Source: Desulfacinum infernum DSM 9756
GTDB taxonomy: Bacteria > Desulfobacterota > Syntrophobacteria > Syntrophobacterales > DSM-9756
Assembly (NCBI RefSeq): GCF_900129305.1
Contig: NZ_FQVB01000003.1
Coordinates: 62,001 to 126,000 of the forward strand
DNA length: 64,000 nt
Direction of reading: 5' to 3'
Numbering within the stretch: the stretch's first letter is position 1; every line of letters begins with the position of its first letter. The position numbers and the translations under genes are program-made. Shown in pieces: positions 25,509 through 36,985 of the stretch. The notes beneath the pieces were generated by a model. It did not search any database. It worked only from the letters and a program-made list of their open reading frames with translations, and had not been told where the DNA came from.

Positions 25509-26172
25509 AATCCTCCCTCCCTATGGATCGAAAGATCACCGTGTCGCCCGCTTCCACCAGGAACGCCGGCGTCCGATCGGGATCGAAAAGCCTCAGGGGG
25601 GTTCGCCCGATGATCTGCCAGCCCCCGGGACTCTCGATGGGGTAGATGCCCGTCTGCTGCTCCGCGATGCCCACGCTTCCCGCAGGCACCTTGGTCCGTG
25701 GCTGCCTTTTTCGCGGCGTGTGAAGCCGCGGATCAAGCCCCCCCATATACGGGAAGCCCGGCGTAAAGCCGATCATGTAGACCAGGTAGCGGCCCGATGC
25801 GTGACGCCGGATGACTTCATCCTCCGTCAGGCCGTTGGCTTCGGCCACCTCTCCGATGTCCGGCCCGAACGGGCCTCCGTAACAGACGGGGATCTCAACG
25901 ACCCTGGAAGGCTCCCGGAAGCCCTCCAGGGACTCCAAACTCTGTTCGACCAGCAGCATCAGCCTTTCATAGGAGCACAGCAACGGATCGTACTGGATGA
26001 AAAGGGAGCGGTAGGTGGGTACCAGCGCCAGGATGCCGGACGGGTTGAGTCGCTCCAGCCTCCGCCGGAGCTGGTGCACCCGCCGGTTGACGTCCATATC
26101 GATTCCCTCACCCAGTTCGACCATCAGGCCCATGTCACCACAATGCAAAAAACGAGGATAGACTCTTTCCAT
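25489..26172 (-). CDS. pxpB: 5-oxoprolinase subunit B (KipI family)
   Basis: First gene of the pxpBCA operon, 227 residues. The cyclophilin-like KipI fold shows DMGLMVELGEGID, GRYLVYMIGFTPGFPYMGGL, PAGSVGIAEQQTGIYPIESP and GGWQIIGRTPL. In B. subtilis the KipI name reflects inhibition of KinA; in an intact pxpBCA cluster the enzymatic role in pyroglutamate clearance is the better call. A repeat cassette lies just upstream, so its promoter must lie in or beyond the repeat. Confidence 0.94.
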   Translation of the reverse strand: MERVYPRFLHCGDMGLMVELGEGIDMDVNRRVHQLRRRLERLNPSGILALVPTYRSLFIQYDPLLCSYERLMLLVEQSLESLEGFREPSRVVEIPVCYGGPFGPDIGEVAEANGLTEDEVIRRHASGRYLVYMIGFTPGFPYMGGLDPRLHTPRKRQPRTKVPAGSVGIAEQQTGIYPIESPGGWQIIGRTPLRLFDPDRTPAFLVEAGDTVIFRSIGREDFERLAH

Positions 26173-26239
26173 GGATTCGCCGTCCCTGAACTTTCTACCC
26201 CGCCAAGCACCCGGCGGCGCCGATCACAGCCTTCATCTG

Positions 26240-26459
26240 GGACCTTGTCCGAGAACAGGCTTCCGTCTGGAACCGGTAAGGACTCTGACCTCTTTCGTAG
26301 CCGCGGGGCTTCGGTCCCGCGGAAAAGGGACCACCCCAACCCAATGAACTGACGGGCAATACCCGATGGGCCATCCGACATCCGGGGATTCCTCCGCAGC
26401 CCTGAAGGGCTACGCTACGGCAAAGACGGTCATCCCCGGCGTTTTCGGGCAGTCTCCCA
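26240..26459. repeat. Modular palindromic cassette upstream of pxpB
   Basis: Ends are GGACCTTGTCCGAGAA (26240-26255) and GTTTTCGGGCAGTCTCCC (26441-26458). The P module lies near 26300-26322 (CGCGGGGCTTCGGTCCCGCG), the Q module near 26396-26413, and the spacer has CCCAATGAACTGACGGGC. Same orientation as the copy at 7101. The rest of 26173-26638 holds no supported gene on the plus strand. Confidence 0.82.
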
Positions 26460-26638
26460 GGTGCGCCCACACACAGTTCGCGCATCATAGCCTCCGATGC
26501 ATCAAATCCAAAGAATGTTCTGAACCACGCGGGATCCGCACCGTATTCTTTGCCTTTTTCCTTGACAGCATATATCTTTTCGGAGCCGGAAAGTGCCTGT
26601 GGATCGGCTTGGGTTATGGATGAGGTGCAGAAAAAGGC

Positions 26639-27202
26639 ATGGAACGATCGCCCTTCGGCCCCAGTGAGATTCCAACCCTGAGAGAAGCGATTCGCATCTC
26701 GGAGGAACTCATTGGAGATCGCTTCAAGATTTCCACTTCCGACTGGAAGAGGTACCGCTACGACATCCAGTCCCTCAAAGACCTGCGCCCGGAAGAGATA
26801 ACGGACGGAGCCTTTGCCCAGATCCGCCGTTACGCGCGCCACCCCCATGAAAAGCTCCTGGCCAGCAAGCACGGGGAGTATTTCAAGATCTGCCTCCAGG
26901 ACCACGTGATCCGAAACGCCCTGCAGCGGGATTCCCACATTCGCCTGCTCCCACTGGCCACCTACATCGTGACCCACGAATTGATCCACGTGGTGCGTTT
27001 CGCGCGGTTCCTGCAACGATTCGACGCCCCACCCAGGGAAAGGGACGAGGAGGAGGTCCGCGTCCATCACCTGACGGCCGAAGTGCTGGGGGGACTGAGG
27101 ATGGAGGGGCTCCGGGACGTGCTGTCCGCTTTCAGGGATTGTCGGGCCATGGAGACCTTCGTCAGCCAGGATGCCGCCGGCGCGGCGCCAGATTCCCATT
27201 GA
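26639..27202 (+). CDS. Conserved hypothetical protein with HELIH zincin-like motif
   Basis: A 187-residue protein I do not recognise by name. Residues 110-117 read IVTHELIH, an HExxH motif in a predicted helix, followed 26 residues later by His-His (VHHLTAEVLGG), which could supply a third metal ligand. It has no signal peptide or membrane segment and is rich in Arg/Glu, so it is probably cytosolic. It is followed by a 44-residue basic protein gene and rdgC. A minimal metalloprotease or metal-binding structural protein is possible; catalysis is not shown. The ATG has AAAAAGG upstream. Confidence 0.75.
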   Translation: MERSPFGPSEIPTLREAIRISEELIGDRFKISTSDWKRYRYDIQSLKDLRPEEITDGAFAQIRRYARHPHEKLLASKHGEYFKICLQDHVIRNALQRDSHIRLLPLATYIVTHELIHVVRFARFLQRFDAPPRERDEEEVRVHHLTAEVLGGLRMEGLRDVLSAFRDCRAMETFVSQDAAGAAPDSH

Positions 27203-27255
27203 CGAGTCCATGCGGTTTCGCTAAAAGGAAGCGTTTTTACGCAAGATTTTACCGG

Positions 27256-27278
27256 GAGCCGGTCTCAAAGGCCGGCTC
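27256..27278 (+). terminator. Weak hairpin between the HELIH gene and the small basic gene
   Basis: Stem GAGCCGG/CCGGCTC with a 9-base loop followed by TGTGTTT. The U-run is poor, so this could be a partial terminator or an RNA-processing hairpin. Confidence 0.4.
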
Positions 27279-27317
27279 TGTGTTTGGAAAGACCGTATGT
27301 GCAATGAGGAGGTTCGA

Positions 27318-27452
27318 ATGGCACGCCATAAGAAGATAGAACGCCGCCGGGAACTGGACCGCCGCCGTCACCGCAGGAAGAAACGAGCCAAGCTGCGCGC
27401 CAAGGGCCTTCTGCCTCCCGCGGAGGGCACCCAACAGGCCGACAAGAAGTAA
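27318..27452 (+). CDS. Small basic Arg/Lys-rich protein (44 residues)
   Basis: ATG at 27318 with a near-perfect GAGGAGG five bases upstream and a TAA stop at 27450-27452. The product begins MARHKKIERRRELDRRRHRR and continues KKRAKLRAKGLLPP before an acidic/polar tail; about half of the residues are Arg or Lys. It probably forms a charged helix that binds nucleic acid or the ribosome. It lies 20 bases before rdgC and is likely cotranscribed. Being short, it is easily missed by gene callers. The function is unknown. Confidence 0.75.
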   Translation: MARHKKIERRRELDRRRHRRKKRAKLRAKGLLPPAEGTQQADKK

Positions 27453-27472
27453 CCGGGAGCGCCGACGAACCC

Positions 27473-28594
27473 ATGGCCATCCAGAGCGGAACCGCTTCCT
27501 TCACCAGGTTTTTCGTGCCCGAACCCCAGGTCGCGGACTTCTGGTCCCACGTGGACGAGAAGCTCCGCGCCGGAGCCTATCGGGACGCCTCCGACGGCGC
27601 CGAAGCCCCCCGGGGGTTCGTTGCCTGGGAGGACCTTTTCGACCCTTCCTTCGCGTATTCGTCCTACCACAAGGGGGAATACATCGCCTTCCAGTTCCGC
27701 CTGGATCAGAGGAAGGTACCTTCGCTGGTGCTCAAGCAATACGTGCGGGACGCCGTGGAGCAGTACCGCAAGGAACACGACGGCCGTTATCCGCCGCGCC
27801 AGGAAAGGCTCAAGATCCGCGACGAAGTGCATGCGAGCCTGCTGAACCAGGTGCTTCCGCAGCCTTCCGGATGCGACGTGGTGTGGAACCCCGCCCGGCG
27901 GTGGATGCTGGTGGGCACCTCAAGCCCCAGGATGCTGGAAGCGTTTCTGGAACACTTCGAACGGCATTTCAAACTCTACCCGGTGCCGCTCTACCACGCC
28001 CAGTGGGCGGTGAACATGCTTCAACTGGAAGGTCGTCAGAAAGACGTGCTCGCCGGTCTCATCTCCCTGAAATCGCCCCACGCCATGCACGAAGGCCGAT
28101 TTCTCGGCTACGAGTTCCTCACCTGGCTCTGGCATTTCATCGAAACCGAGGGCGGCCGCTGCGACTTCGATCCGGGAATGACGGCGGCGCTGGCTCTGGG
28201 GGAACGGATCGTGCTCAGCCGCCAGGATGACGGCAAGGAGCGGGTCATTTGCACGACCCAGGCAGGGGCTCTGGACGAAGCCAGAACCGCCTTGCGGCAA
28301 GGAAAGCTGGTGGAAGAGGCCCAATGGATCATCACCGTGGGCGACAATGAATACATCATGACCCTGGACAGGGATCTGTGGGCGTTCAAGGGACTGAAAA
28401 CCCCCAAGCAGATGCCCGAATTCGACGACGAAGACCCCGACGGACGATTCCTCGAAAAGATGTTCTTTCTCGAAGAGACCTTCGCGGTGTGGGACGCTCT
28501 GTTCCAACGCTTCCTGACCTCCAGGCTCACCCCGTCGTGGAACTCCGACACCCTGCCGGCCCTCCGGCAGTGGATCGAGGGAGCCACGAGCTGA
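27473..28594 (+). CDS. rdgC: Recombination-associated protein RdgC
   Basis: DNA-binding ring protein that restrains RecA in the proteobacterial family. The 373-residue product resembles the deltaproteobacterial RdgC form: SGTASFTRFFV at the N terminus, a central WEDLFDPSFAYSSYHKGEYI / LRLD-type region (FRLDQRKVPSLVLKQYVRDA), LLNQVLPQPSGCDVVWN, and FLGYEFLTWLWHFIETEGG, which matches the FLGxEFLTWLW signature. Recognition is from pattern memory, not from a search. The ATG at 27473 has a distant GGGAG. Confidence 0.8.
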   Translation: MAIQSGTASFTRFFVPEPQVADFWSHVDEKLRAGAYRDASDGAEAPRGFVAWEDLFDPSFAYSSYHKGEYIAFQFRLDQRKVPSLVLKQYVRDAVEQYRKEHDGRYPPRQERLKIRDEVHASLLNQVLPQPSGCDVVWNPARRWMLVGTSSPRMLEAFLEHFERHFKLYPVPLYHAQWAVNMLQLEGRQKDVLAGLISLKSPHAMHEGRFLGYEFLTWLWHFIETEGGRCDFDPGMTAALALGERIVLSRQDDGKERVICTTQAGALDEARTALRQGKLVEEAQWIITVGDNEYIMTLDRDLWAFKGLKTPKQMPEFDDEDPDGRFLEKMFFLEETFAVWDALFQRFLTSRLTPSWNSDTLPALRQWIEGATS

Positions 28595-28619
28595 CACCCC
28601 GTCCGGACGACGGGGGCGG

Positions 28620-29627
28620 ATGACAATGCACCTCCAAACTGCGGTCGAGTGGTTCAGACAGGTCGCAACCGAGCATCTTACCAGCATCCTGCTGTGTATT
28701 CTGACGCTAGCGGTTATCGGTGCCGTCTTCATCCTGCGATGGTGGCTCCGGCGGCGATGGCACGCGCTCCTTCAGGAAAGCGCCTCCGAGAACTTCCATT
28801 TGGGCGACCCGGCGGATCTGACCACGCAGGATCAGGAAGCCTTGGCGTGCCTCAAGCAGATGCGCCGCGAGGTCTTTCACGCCCCCGAATCCCAGCTCTC
28901 CATTGCATTTGAAAGCCTGTTTCAACGCTCCCAGGACGTGGTTCGAAGGATCGCCCGCATCTACCACCCGGACAAGGAGGAGCCCGAGTACCAGGCGTCC
29001 CTGGAGGGATTGCTCCAGCTCACCCAAAGGGTTACGGCCCGCCTCCAGGCCATCGCCGGCTACGGGCCCTTCCGCGTGCTCGCGTCCCGGCGCCTTGCCC
29101 ATTACCGCTCCCTCTACCGAACCTACCAATCGGTGCAGGAAAGCCCCCTGGTGCAGGGACTGCGAAAGCACAAGAGGATCTACAAGGTGGCGCGCCTGCT
29201 CTGGAATCTTCGGAACATCAAGAACCCCTTCTACTGGCTGGGCAAGGAATTGTCGCAAGAGGGCTACTTCCTGATGCTGCGCTGGTTCCACATCGCCCTG
29301 GTCAATCAGGTGGGCAAGGAGGCCATCCGCCTCTACAGCAGCCGTCCGTTCATCCACGATGAGGAACGGGACCTGGCGCTGGCGTGTCTCAAGGTCCTCC
29401 ATGAATGCCGCCAGAGCGGGCGTCTGGATGCCGGGAGTCTGGAACGCTGGGTGGTTTTCGTGTGCGGGCTTCCGGTGTTGGACGCCAACAGCAAGCTGCG
29501 ACTCATCCGCGGGGCCTGTTCCGGGGACCTCCCGCCGGACGTGGAAAAGGAGGATTTTCGGACATCCCGCGGCAAAAAATGGTATCAGAAAGGAATGGAG
29601 ATGGTCCCCCGAAAGGATTCGGAATAA
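28620..29627 (+). CDS. Conserved membrane-anchored hypothetical protein
   Basis: A 335-residue protein with one N-terminal transmembrane helix (about residues 20-40, LTSILLCILTLAVIGAVFIL) and an Arg/Trp-rich boundary (RWWLRRRW). The remainder is a helical cytosolic domain with coiled-coil character (QLTQRVTARLQAIAGYGPF). RWFHIALVNQVGKEAIRLYS suggests a further amphipathic stretch. I do not recognise the family. It lies between rdgC and ftsH, but a promoter precedes ftsH, so a link to FtsH is only positional. Start ATG at 28620 or 28626. Confidence 0.7.
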   Translation: MTMHLQTAVEWFRQVATEHLTSILLCILTLAVIGAVFILRWWLRRRWHALLQESASENFHLGDPADLTTQDQEALACLKQMRREVFHAPESQLSIAFESLFQRSQDVVRRIARIYHPDKEEPEYQASLEGLLQLTQRVTARLQAIAGYGPFRVLASRRLAHYRSLYRTYQSVQESPLVQGLRKHKRIYKVARLLWNLRNIKNPFYWLGKELSQEGYFLMLRWFHIALVNQVGKEAIRLYSSRPFIHDEERDLALACLKVLHECRQSGRLDAGSLERWVVFVCGLPVLDANSKLRLIRGACSGDLPPDVEKEDFRTSRGKKWYQKGMEMVPRKDSE

Positions 29628-29633
29628 TTGGTG

Positions 29634-29662
29634 TTCACACCCCCGGTAGGCGGTGCTAAAAT
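29634..29662 (+). promoter_or_regulatory. Candidate promoter of the ftsH-folP-glmM-coaX operon
   Basis: TTCACA (29634-29639) and TAAAAT (29657-29662) are 17 bases apart, about 68 bases upstream of the ftsH TTG start and just after the preceding stop codon. No heat-shock sigma32-like sequence was recognised. Confidence 0.55.
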
Positions 29663-29729
29663 CAATTGATCGGAACCCATAGTGACCCAGGGGCACCGCC
29701 CCGTAAAGCCCTAGACCAGGAGGAAACCT

Positions 29730-31708
<1,979 letters not shown>

Positions 31709-31712
<4 letters not shown>

Positions 31713-32584
31713 TGCCCGCTCACCGTCCCGTGTTCACGCTGAAGCTGCGATCCACCGACTGGATCCTCGGCCACCGGACCCTCATTATGGGGATCGTCAA
31801 TGTGACGCCGGATTCCTTTTCCGACGGCGGACGATTCGCCTCCACCCGCACCGCGGTGCAGCACGCGTTGGAACTGGTGGAGGCCGGCGCCGACATTCTC
31901 GACATCGGGGGAGAGTCCACCCGGCCCTTCTCGGATCCCGTGCCGCTCCAGGAGGAACTGGAGAGGGTTCTTCCGGTCATTGAAGAGCTTCGCGCCCACA
32001 CCGACGTTCCCATCTCCATCGATACCACCAAGGCCGAGGTGGCCCGGCGTGCCTTGGAAGCCGGGGCGGACATCATCAACGACGTGAGCGCCCTGCGCTT
32101 TGATCCGGAAATGGCTTCGGTCGCAGCCGAAACGGGCGCTCCCGTGATCCTCATGCACATGCTGGGAACGCCCAAAACCATGCAGGAAGCCCCCGTCTAC
32201 CAGGCCCTGCTGGCGGAAGTGAGCGCCTTTTTGGAAGAGCGCATCCAGTGGGCCGTGAGCCGGGGGGTGGACCGAAGCCAGATCATTGTGGACCCGGGGA
32301 TCGGATTCGGCAAGACGGTAACCCACAACCTGCGGCTGATCCGGGACCTGGACATCCTCTCCAGCCTGGAGCGCCCCCTGCTCCTGGGAGTTTCCAGAAA
32401 AAGATTCATCGGCTCGATCCTGGACCGTCCCGTGCAAGACCGGGAAATCGGCACGGCGGTGGCCAATGCCTTCGGTGTCGCCGCGGGAGCCCACATCCTT
32501 CGAGTCCACGACGTGGGAGTGCACAAGCAGGTGGCGCTCATGGCCGATGCACTCCGGGAGGGCCGTTGGAGCGAACAAGAATAG
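31709..32584 (+). CDS. folP: Dihydropteroate synthase
   Basis: Joins p-aminobenzoate to the pterin pyrophosphate in folate synthesis, the sulfonamide target; its PABA would come from the pabABC operon at 18446. The 291 residues show [81 protein letters not shown] and [11 protein letters not shown]. The ATG overlaps the ftsH stop and has GGAGACGAG upstream. Confidence 0.97.
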
Positions 32585-32623
32585 AGGAAGGACCAAGGCC
32601 GTCATCAGCGAGGAGCCCGAACC

Positions 32624-34018
32624 ATGGGAGAATTGTTCGGAACGGACGGGATTCGAGGGATCGCCAACGCGTATCCCATGACCACCGACATCGCCTTGAA
32701 AGTGGGCATGGGAGCCGCTCACCTGTTCAGGAACCGGCACCAGAGACCCAAGATCGTGATCGGAAAGGATACCCGGATTTCGGGTTACATGATCGAGAAC
32801 GCCATCACGGCGGGCATCTGCGCCATGGGTGTGGACGTGCTGCTGGTGGGTCCTCTCCCCACTCCGGGCATCGCCTTTATCACCACCAGCATGCGCGCGG
32901 ACGCCGGCATCGTGATCTCGGCATCCCACAATCCCTACGAATACAACGGCATCAAGATCTTCGCAGGCACGGGCTTCAAGCTCCCCGACGAAGTGGAAGC
33001 GGAAATCGAGCGGCTCATCCTGACGGGGGAGATCGATCGCATTCCCAGACCCGACGTGGCCGACATCGGCCGCGCCAAGCGGATCGATGACGCCCACGGC
33101 CGTTACATCGTCTATCTGAAGAACACCTTCCCCAGGAATCTCACTTTGGAAGGGCTGAAGATCGTCCTGGACTGCGCCCACGGGGCCGCGTACAAGGTGG
33201 CTCCCGCCGTCTTCGAAGAGCTGGGGGCGCAGGTGATCGTGGTGGGAGACCGGCCCAACGGCAAGAACATCAACTCGGGCTGCGGCTCCCTGCACCCCGG
33301 AGAAATGGCGCGTCTCGTCCAAGAACACGAGGCCCATGTGGGGATCGCCTTCGACGGCGACGCGGACCGGGTCATCCTGGCCGATGAAAACGGGGAGATC
33401 CTGGACGGGGATCAGGTGATGGCCATCTGCGCCAAACACCTGCACGCCCGGGGCCGGTTGCAGAAGAACACCGTGGTGGCCACGGTCATGAGCAACATGG
33501 GCCTGGAGGTGGCTCTGCGCTCCATGGGCATCTCCCTGGTGCGGACCGCCGTGGGGGACCGCTACGTGGTGGAAAGGATGATCCAGGACGACTACTGCCT
33601 GGGAGGAGAGCAGTCGGGTCACATCATCTTCCTGGAACACAGCACCACCGGCGACGGCATTCTCTCCGCCCTGCAGATCCTGGCGGTGATGCTGGAAGCC
33701 CAGCGGCCCCTTTCCGAGCTCAAGACCGTCATGGAGAGATTCCCGCAAACACTCAAGAACGTCCGGGTGGCCCAGAAGCGCAACATCGAGGAGGTGCCGG
33801 AAATCATGACGTGCGCCTCCAAAATCGAAGACAGGCTGGGCTCCGACGGCCGCCTCCTCATCCGTCCGTCCGGAACGGAACCCGTCATCCGGGTCATGAT
33901 CGAAGGCCGGGACGAGACGCTCATTGAAACACTGGCCGAAGAGATGGCGGACCTCATCCGGAAGCATTTCAACCGGCCGACCACAGCAACCGCCGAGGGG
34001 TCTTCATGTTGCTCGTAA
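32624..34018 (+). CDS. glmM: Phosphoglucosamine mutase
   Basis: Converts glucosamine-6-P to glucosamine-1-P for UDP-GlcNAc. The N terminus [19 protein letters not shown] is diagnostic. The phosphoserine loop is [18 protein letters not shown], the Mg2+ loop is [16 protein letters not shown], a sugar loop region is [10 protein letters not shown], and the phosphate loop is [12 protein letters not shown]. Length 464 fits GlmM. AGGAG precedes the ATG, and the 3' end overlaps coaX by 13 bases. Confidence 0.97.
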   Translation: MGELFGTDGIRGIANAYPMTTDIALKVGMGAAHLFRNRHQRPKIVIGKDTRISGYMIENAITAGICAMGVDVLLVGPLPTPGIAFITTSMRADAGIVISASHNPYEYNGIKIFAGTGFKLPDEVEAEIERLILTGEIDRIPRPDVADIGRAKRIDDAHGRYIVYLKNTFPRNLTLEGLKIVLDCAHGAAYKVAPAVFEELGAQVIVVGDRPNGKNINSGCGSLHPGEMARLVQEHEAHVGIAFDGDADRVILADENGEILDGDQVMAICAKHLHARGRLQKNTVVATVMSNMGLEVALRSMGISLVRTAVGDRYVVERMIQDDYCLGGEQSGHIIFLEHSTTGDGILSALQILAVMLEAQRPLSELKTVMERFPQTLKNVRVAQKRNIEEVPEIMTCASKIEDRLGSDGRLLIRPSGTEPVIRVMIEGRDETLIETLAEEMADLIRKHFNRPTTATAEGSSCCS

Positions 34019-34776
34019 TGGACATCGGAAACACCAACACGGTCCTCGGCCTCTTCGACGGGGACCGGCTCGTGCACGATTGGCGGATCCGCACTGAAGT
34101 GAACACCACGGCGGACGAGTACGGGATCCTGTTGAAAAACCTTTTTGAAACCCAGGACCTTCGTTTCAATGCGGTGACGGACATCATCATCTCCTGCGTG
34201 GTCCCGCCGGTCCTGCGAGACGTGGAAGGCTTCTGCCGGAAGTATTTCCAGATACAGCCCCTGGTGGTGGGTCCCGGCATCCGCACGGGCATGCCGATCC
34301 TGTACGACAACCCCAAGGAAGTGGGGGCCGACCGGATCGTGAACGCCGTGGCCGCCTACGAGAAATACCGTTCGGCCACCATCGTGGTGGACTTCGGCAC
34401 CGCCACCACCTTCGACTACGTGTCCGAGCGGGGCGAGTACATGGGAGGCGTCATCTGCCCGGGAATTCTGATCTCGTGCGAAGCGCTTTTCCAGAAGGCT
34501 TCCAAACTTCCCAGGGTGGAGATCTTCGCGCGGCCCAAGTCGATCCTGGCCAAGAACACCATTGGGTCCATGAACGCCGGCATCGTGTTCGGATATGCGG
34601 GACTTGTGGGCGGAATCATCCAAAGGATGAAAAAGGAGATCCAGACGCCCCTTCGAGTCGTGGCCACGGGCGGTCTGGCCCCTCTGATAGCCAGCGAGTG
34701 TCCGGAGATCGAAGAGGTGGACGACTATCTGACCCTGAAGGGATTGAAAATCCTTTTCGAGCGGAATCAACACTGA
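34006..34776 (+). CDS. coaX: Type III pantothenate kinase
   Basis: First step of coenzyme A synthesis; the CoaX type does not respond to CoA feedback. The ASKHA-fold motifs are [35 protein letters not shown] with the catalytic Asp, and [19 protein letters not shown], with GGIICPG-like [11 protein letters not shown]. The 256 residues are of normal length. GAGGGG lies before the ATG. It is probably the last gene of the ftsH operon, but ldcA follows after only 4 bases. Confidence 0.97.
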   Translation: MLLVMDIGNTNTVLGLFDGDRLVHDWRIRTEVNTTADEYGILLKNLFETQDLRFNAVTDIIISCVVPPVLRDVEGFCRKYFQIQPLVVGPGIRTGMPILYDNPKEVGADRIVNAVAAYEKYRSATIVVDFGTATTFDYVSERGEYMGGVICPGILISCEALFQKASKLPRVEIFARPKSILAKNTIGSMNAGIVFGYAGLVGGIIQRMKKEIQTPLRVVATGGLAPLIASECPEIEEVDDYLTLKGLKILFERNQH

Positions 34777-34780
34777 AACC

Positions 34781-35716
34781 ATGATGCCGCGCCGTTCTCG
34801 CCGATCCTCCGGCGCCCGGCCGCGCCCGCTTCCTCTGGCGCCGGGCATGACCGTGGCGCTGGCGGCTCCCGCCGGTTCCTTCCCTTCCGACCGGACGGAA
34901 AAGATTCGTCGGCTTTTTGAGGAGAAAGGCTTTCGAGTCGTCATCGGCCGGCACGTCACGGGCCGGGATCGTTACCTGGCCGGTTCGGACGCCGACCGCG
35001 CCGTGGATCTCATCCGGGCGCTCACCGACCCCTCGGTGGACGCCGTTTTCGCCATCCGCGGCGGCTACGGTTCCAGTCGGCTGTTGCCGCGCCTTCCTTT
35101 CGGTTCTTTTCCTGAAAAACCGAAAATCTTTTGCGGGTACAGTGACATCACCTTCCTGCACGCCGCTTTGGGCGCTCTGACCGGCTGGATCACCTTTCAC
35201 GGCCCCAACGCCATTGAATTCGCCGACGATCCCATTGTCTTCGAGGAAACCCTGGCGTACTTGAGCGGATCCCGGCCTTTAGAATGGCACCTGTCCGATG
35301 AGCAAATTCTTCAGGAAGGCAAGGCTTCCGGCATTGTGGCCGGCGGAAACCTCACCTGCTTTTCCCATCTCATGGGAACCCCTTATGCTCCCTCTCTGGA
35401 AGGCGCCCTCCTCCTGCTGGAAGACAAGGCGGAACCAACCTACCGCGTCGACCGCATGCTGATGCACCTCAAGGCCGCCGGTGTTTTTCACCGGATCGGC
35501 GGGATCATCGGAGGTACGTTCACGGACTGCGGCGATCCCGACGAGATCCGAATGCTGCTCCGGGAATACTCCGCTCCCCGCTCGATTCCCGTCGTCCTGG
35601 GCCTTCCCTTCGGCCACGGCGCCCGCAACCACGTCCTGCCCTTGGGCGCAAGATTCACCCTGGACACTTCCAAGGGAACCTTGACCTGCGCGGAGGTCCC
35701 GTGGGCATCCCGATGA
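34781..35716 (+). CDS. ldcA: Murein tetrapeptide L,D-carboxypeptidase (S66 family)
   Basis: Trims tetrapeptides to tripeptides during muropeptide recycling. The S66 family residues are visible: nucleophile Ser in IRGGYGSSRLLPRL, Glu in LLLEDKAEPTYRVDRML, and His in FGHGARNHVLPLGA. The 311 residues lack a signal peptide, consistent with a cytosolic enzyme. It overlaps the next gene by 16 bases and lies near mpl, which uses its tripeptide product. The MccF-like immunity proteins are the family alternative. Confidence 0.9.
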   Translation: MMPRRSRRSSGARPRPLPLAPGMTVALAAPAGSFPSDRTEKIRRLFEEKGFRVVIGRHVTGRDRYLAGSDADRAVDLIRALTDPSVDAVFAIRGGYGSSRLLPRLPFGSFPEKPKIFCGYSDITFLHAALGALTGWITFHGPNAIEFADDPIVFEETLAYLSGSRPLEWHLSDEQILQEGKASGIVAGGNLTCFSHLMGTPYAPSLEGALLLLEDKAEPTYRVDRMLMHLKAAGVFHRIGGIIGGTFTDCGDPDEIRMLLREYSAPRSIPVVLGLPFGHGARNHVLPLGARFTLDTSKGTLTCAEVPWASR

Positions 35717-36891
35717 CCTCCCTGGAAAAGGAACTCTCCTCCCTCTTTGCCCATGCCATAGGAGAAGGTGTCTTCTCCGGGGCCTCCCTGGTCGTGGGAG
35801 TCGACGGCCGAAAGGTCCTTGAAGGAACCTGGGGGACCACTTCCTTCCATGAGCCCTCAGCTCCTGTGGGTTTCCAAACGCTCTTCGATCTGGCCTCGTT
35901 GACCAAGCCGGTGGCGACCGCCACTCTCTTCATGATCTTCCATGAAACAAGGGAAATCGCCCTGGAGGATCCGCTGCCCCGCTTTTTTCCTCGAACGCTC
36001 GTGCCCGCCGACAAACGCACTCTGACCCTGGAAGCCCTTTTGTCCCACCGATCGGGCCTGCCCGCCTACCGGCCCTACTATAAGGATCTTGTGCGAATCC
36101 CTTTCAACCGCCGCCGGGAGACGCTCCTGGGCTGGATCCTTCAAGAACCCCTGAACCACCGCCCGGGGAAAAAGCGAATCTACAGCGATCTGGGCTACCT
36201 GCTCCTGGGCTGGATCCTGGAGGAGATTTCAGGATCCCCCTTGGACCGACTCTTCCGCGAAAAGATCGCCCTTCCCCTGGAAACCGGGCTCGCCTACAGA
36301 CCCGGAGAGATCGTAAAGGACCGCCGGGAACCGACAGGCCCAGAAATCGCGTCCGTCGCCGCCACCGAAAGGTGCCCCTGGCGCGGCAGGACCCTTCAGG
36401 GGGAAGTGCACGACGAAAACGCCTATTGCCTCGGAGGCGTGGCCGGTCATGCCGGGCTGTTCGGATCGGCCGACCACGTGTGGCGTTGGGTCCAGGCGCT
36501 GTGGATCGGATCGAAAATCCCCGAGAGCGGGTTCACGTCCAATGTCCGGGCTTCGGCTGAAGCCACCGCTTCCACAAAGAGCTTGTACATCTCGGCGGAA
36601 ACCATCCGGTTTTTCTGGAAGCCGCGGTGCGACGGTGCCGGCGAGGCCTGGAGCTTGGGCTTTGACCATCCGTCCGGAGAGACGCCCGCCGCCGGCCGTT
36701 TCTTTTCGCCGGAAAGCGTGGGGCACCTGGGATTCACGGGGACTTCCTTCTGGCTTGACCCAACCACGGGCATCGCCATCATCCTCTTGACAAACCGGGT
36801 GCACCCGTCCAGGAATGATGAACGCATTCGAGCCTTTCGGCCCGTGGTCCATGACACGGTGATGCGAGCATTGACAGGTTGTGATCCCTAA
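35701..36891 (+). CDS. Beta-lactamase-family serine hydrolase
   Basis: Class C beta-lactamase/penicillin-binding-protein fold, 396 residues. The SxxK catalytic motif is in LASLTKPVATATLF, the YxN equivalent is YSDLGYLLLGWIL, and the KTG position is HLGFTGTSFWLDP. No signal peptide is visible, so it may act in the cytoplasm. Start GTG at 35701 with GGAGG upstream inside ldcA; an ATG at 35713 is possible. Linked to ldcA and mpl, it may act on muropeptide or amide bonds in recycling (an AmiE-like role is an inference); an esterase is the alternative. Confidence 0.85.
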   Translation: MGIPMTSLEKELSSLFAHAIGEGVFSGASLVVGVDGRKVLEGTWGTTSFHEPSAPVGFQTLFDLASLTKPVATATLFMIFHETREIALEDPLPRFFPRTLVPADKRTLTLEALLSHRSGLPAYRPYYKDLVRIPFNRRRETLLGWILQEPLNHRPGKKRIYSDLGYLLLGWILEEISGSPLDRLFREKIALPLETGLAYRPGEIVKDRREPTGPEIASVAATERCPWRGRTLQGEVHDENAYCLGGVAGHAGLFGSADHVWRWVQALWIGSKIPESGFTSNVRASAEATASTKSLYISAETIRFFWKPRCDGAGEAWSLGFDHPSGETPAAGRFFSPESVGHLGFTGTSFWLDPTTGIAIILLTNRVHPSRNDERIRAFRPVVHDTVMRALTGCDP

Positions 36892-36985
36892 AGACACAGA
36901 CCTGAATGGACCGATGGTTCGAGAGGTCCGTCCGATCTTGCAGGGCCGGGTTTCACGCCCGCCGGAGGACCGCAAATGGGAAAAA

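Noticed and set aside
26561-26590. Promoter at the TTGACA near 26561
   Set aside because: No acceptable -10 element lies at 16-18 bases.
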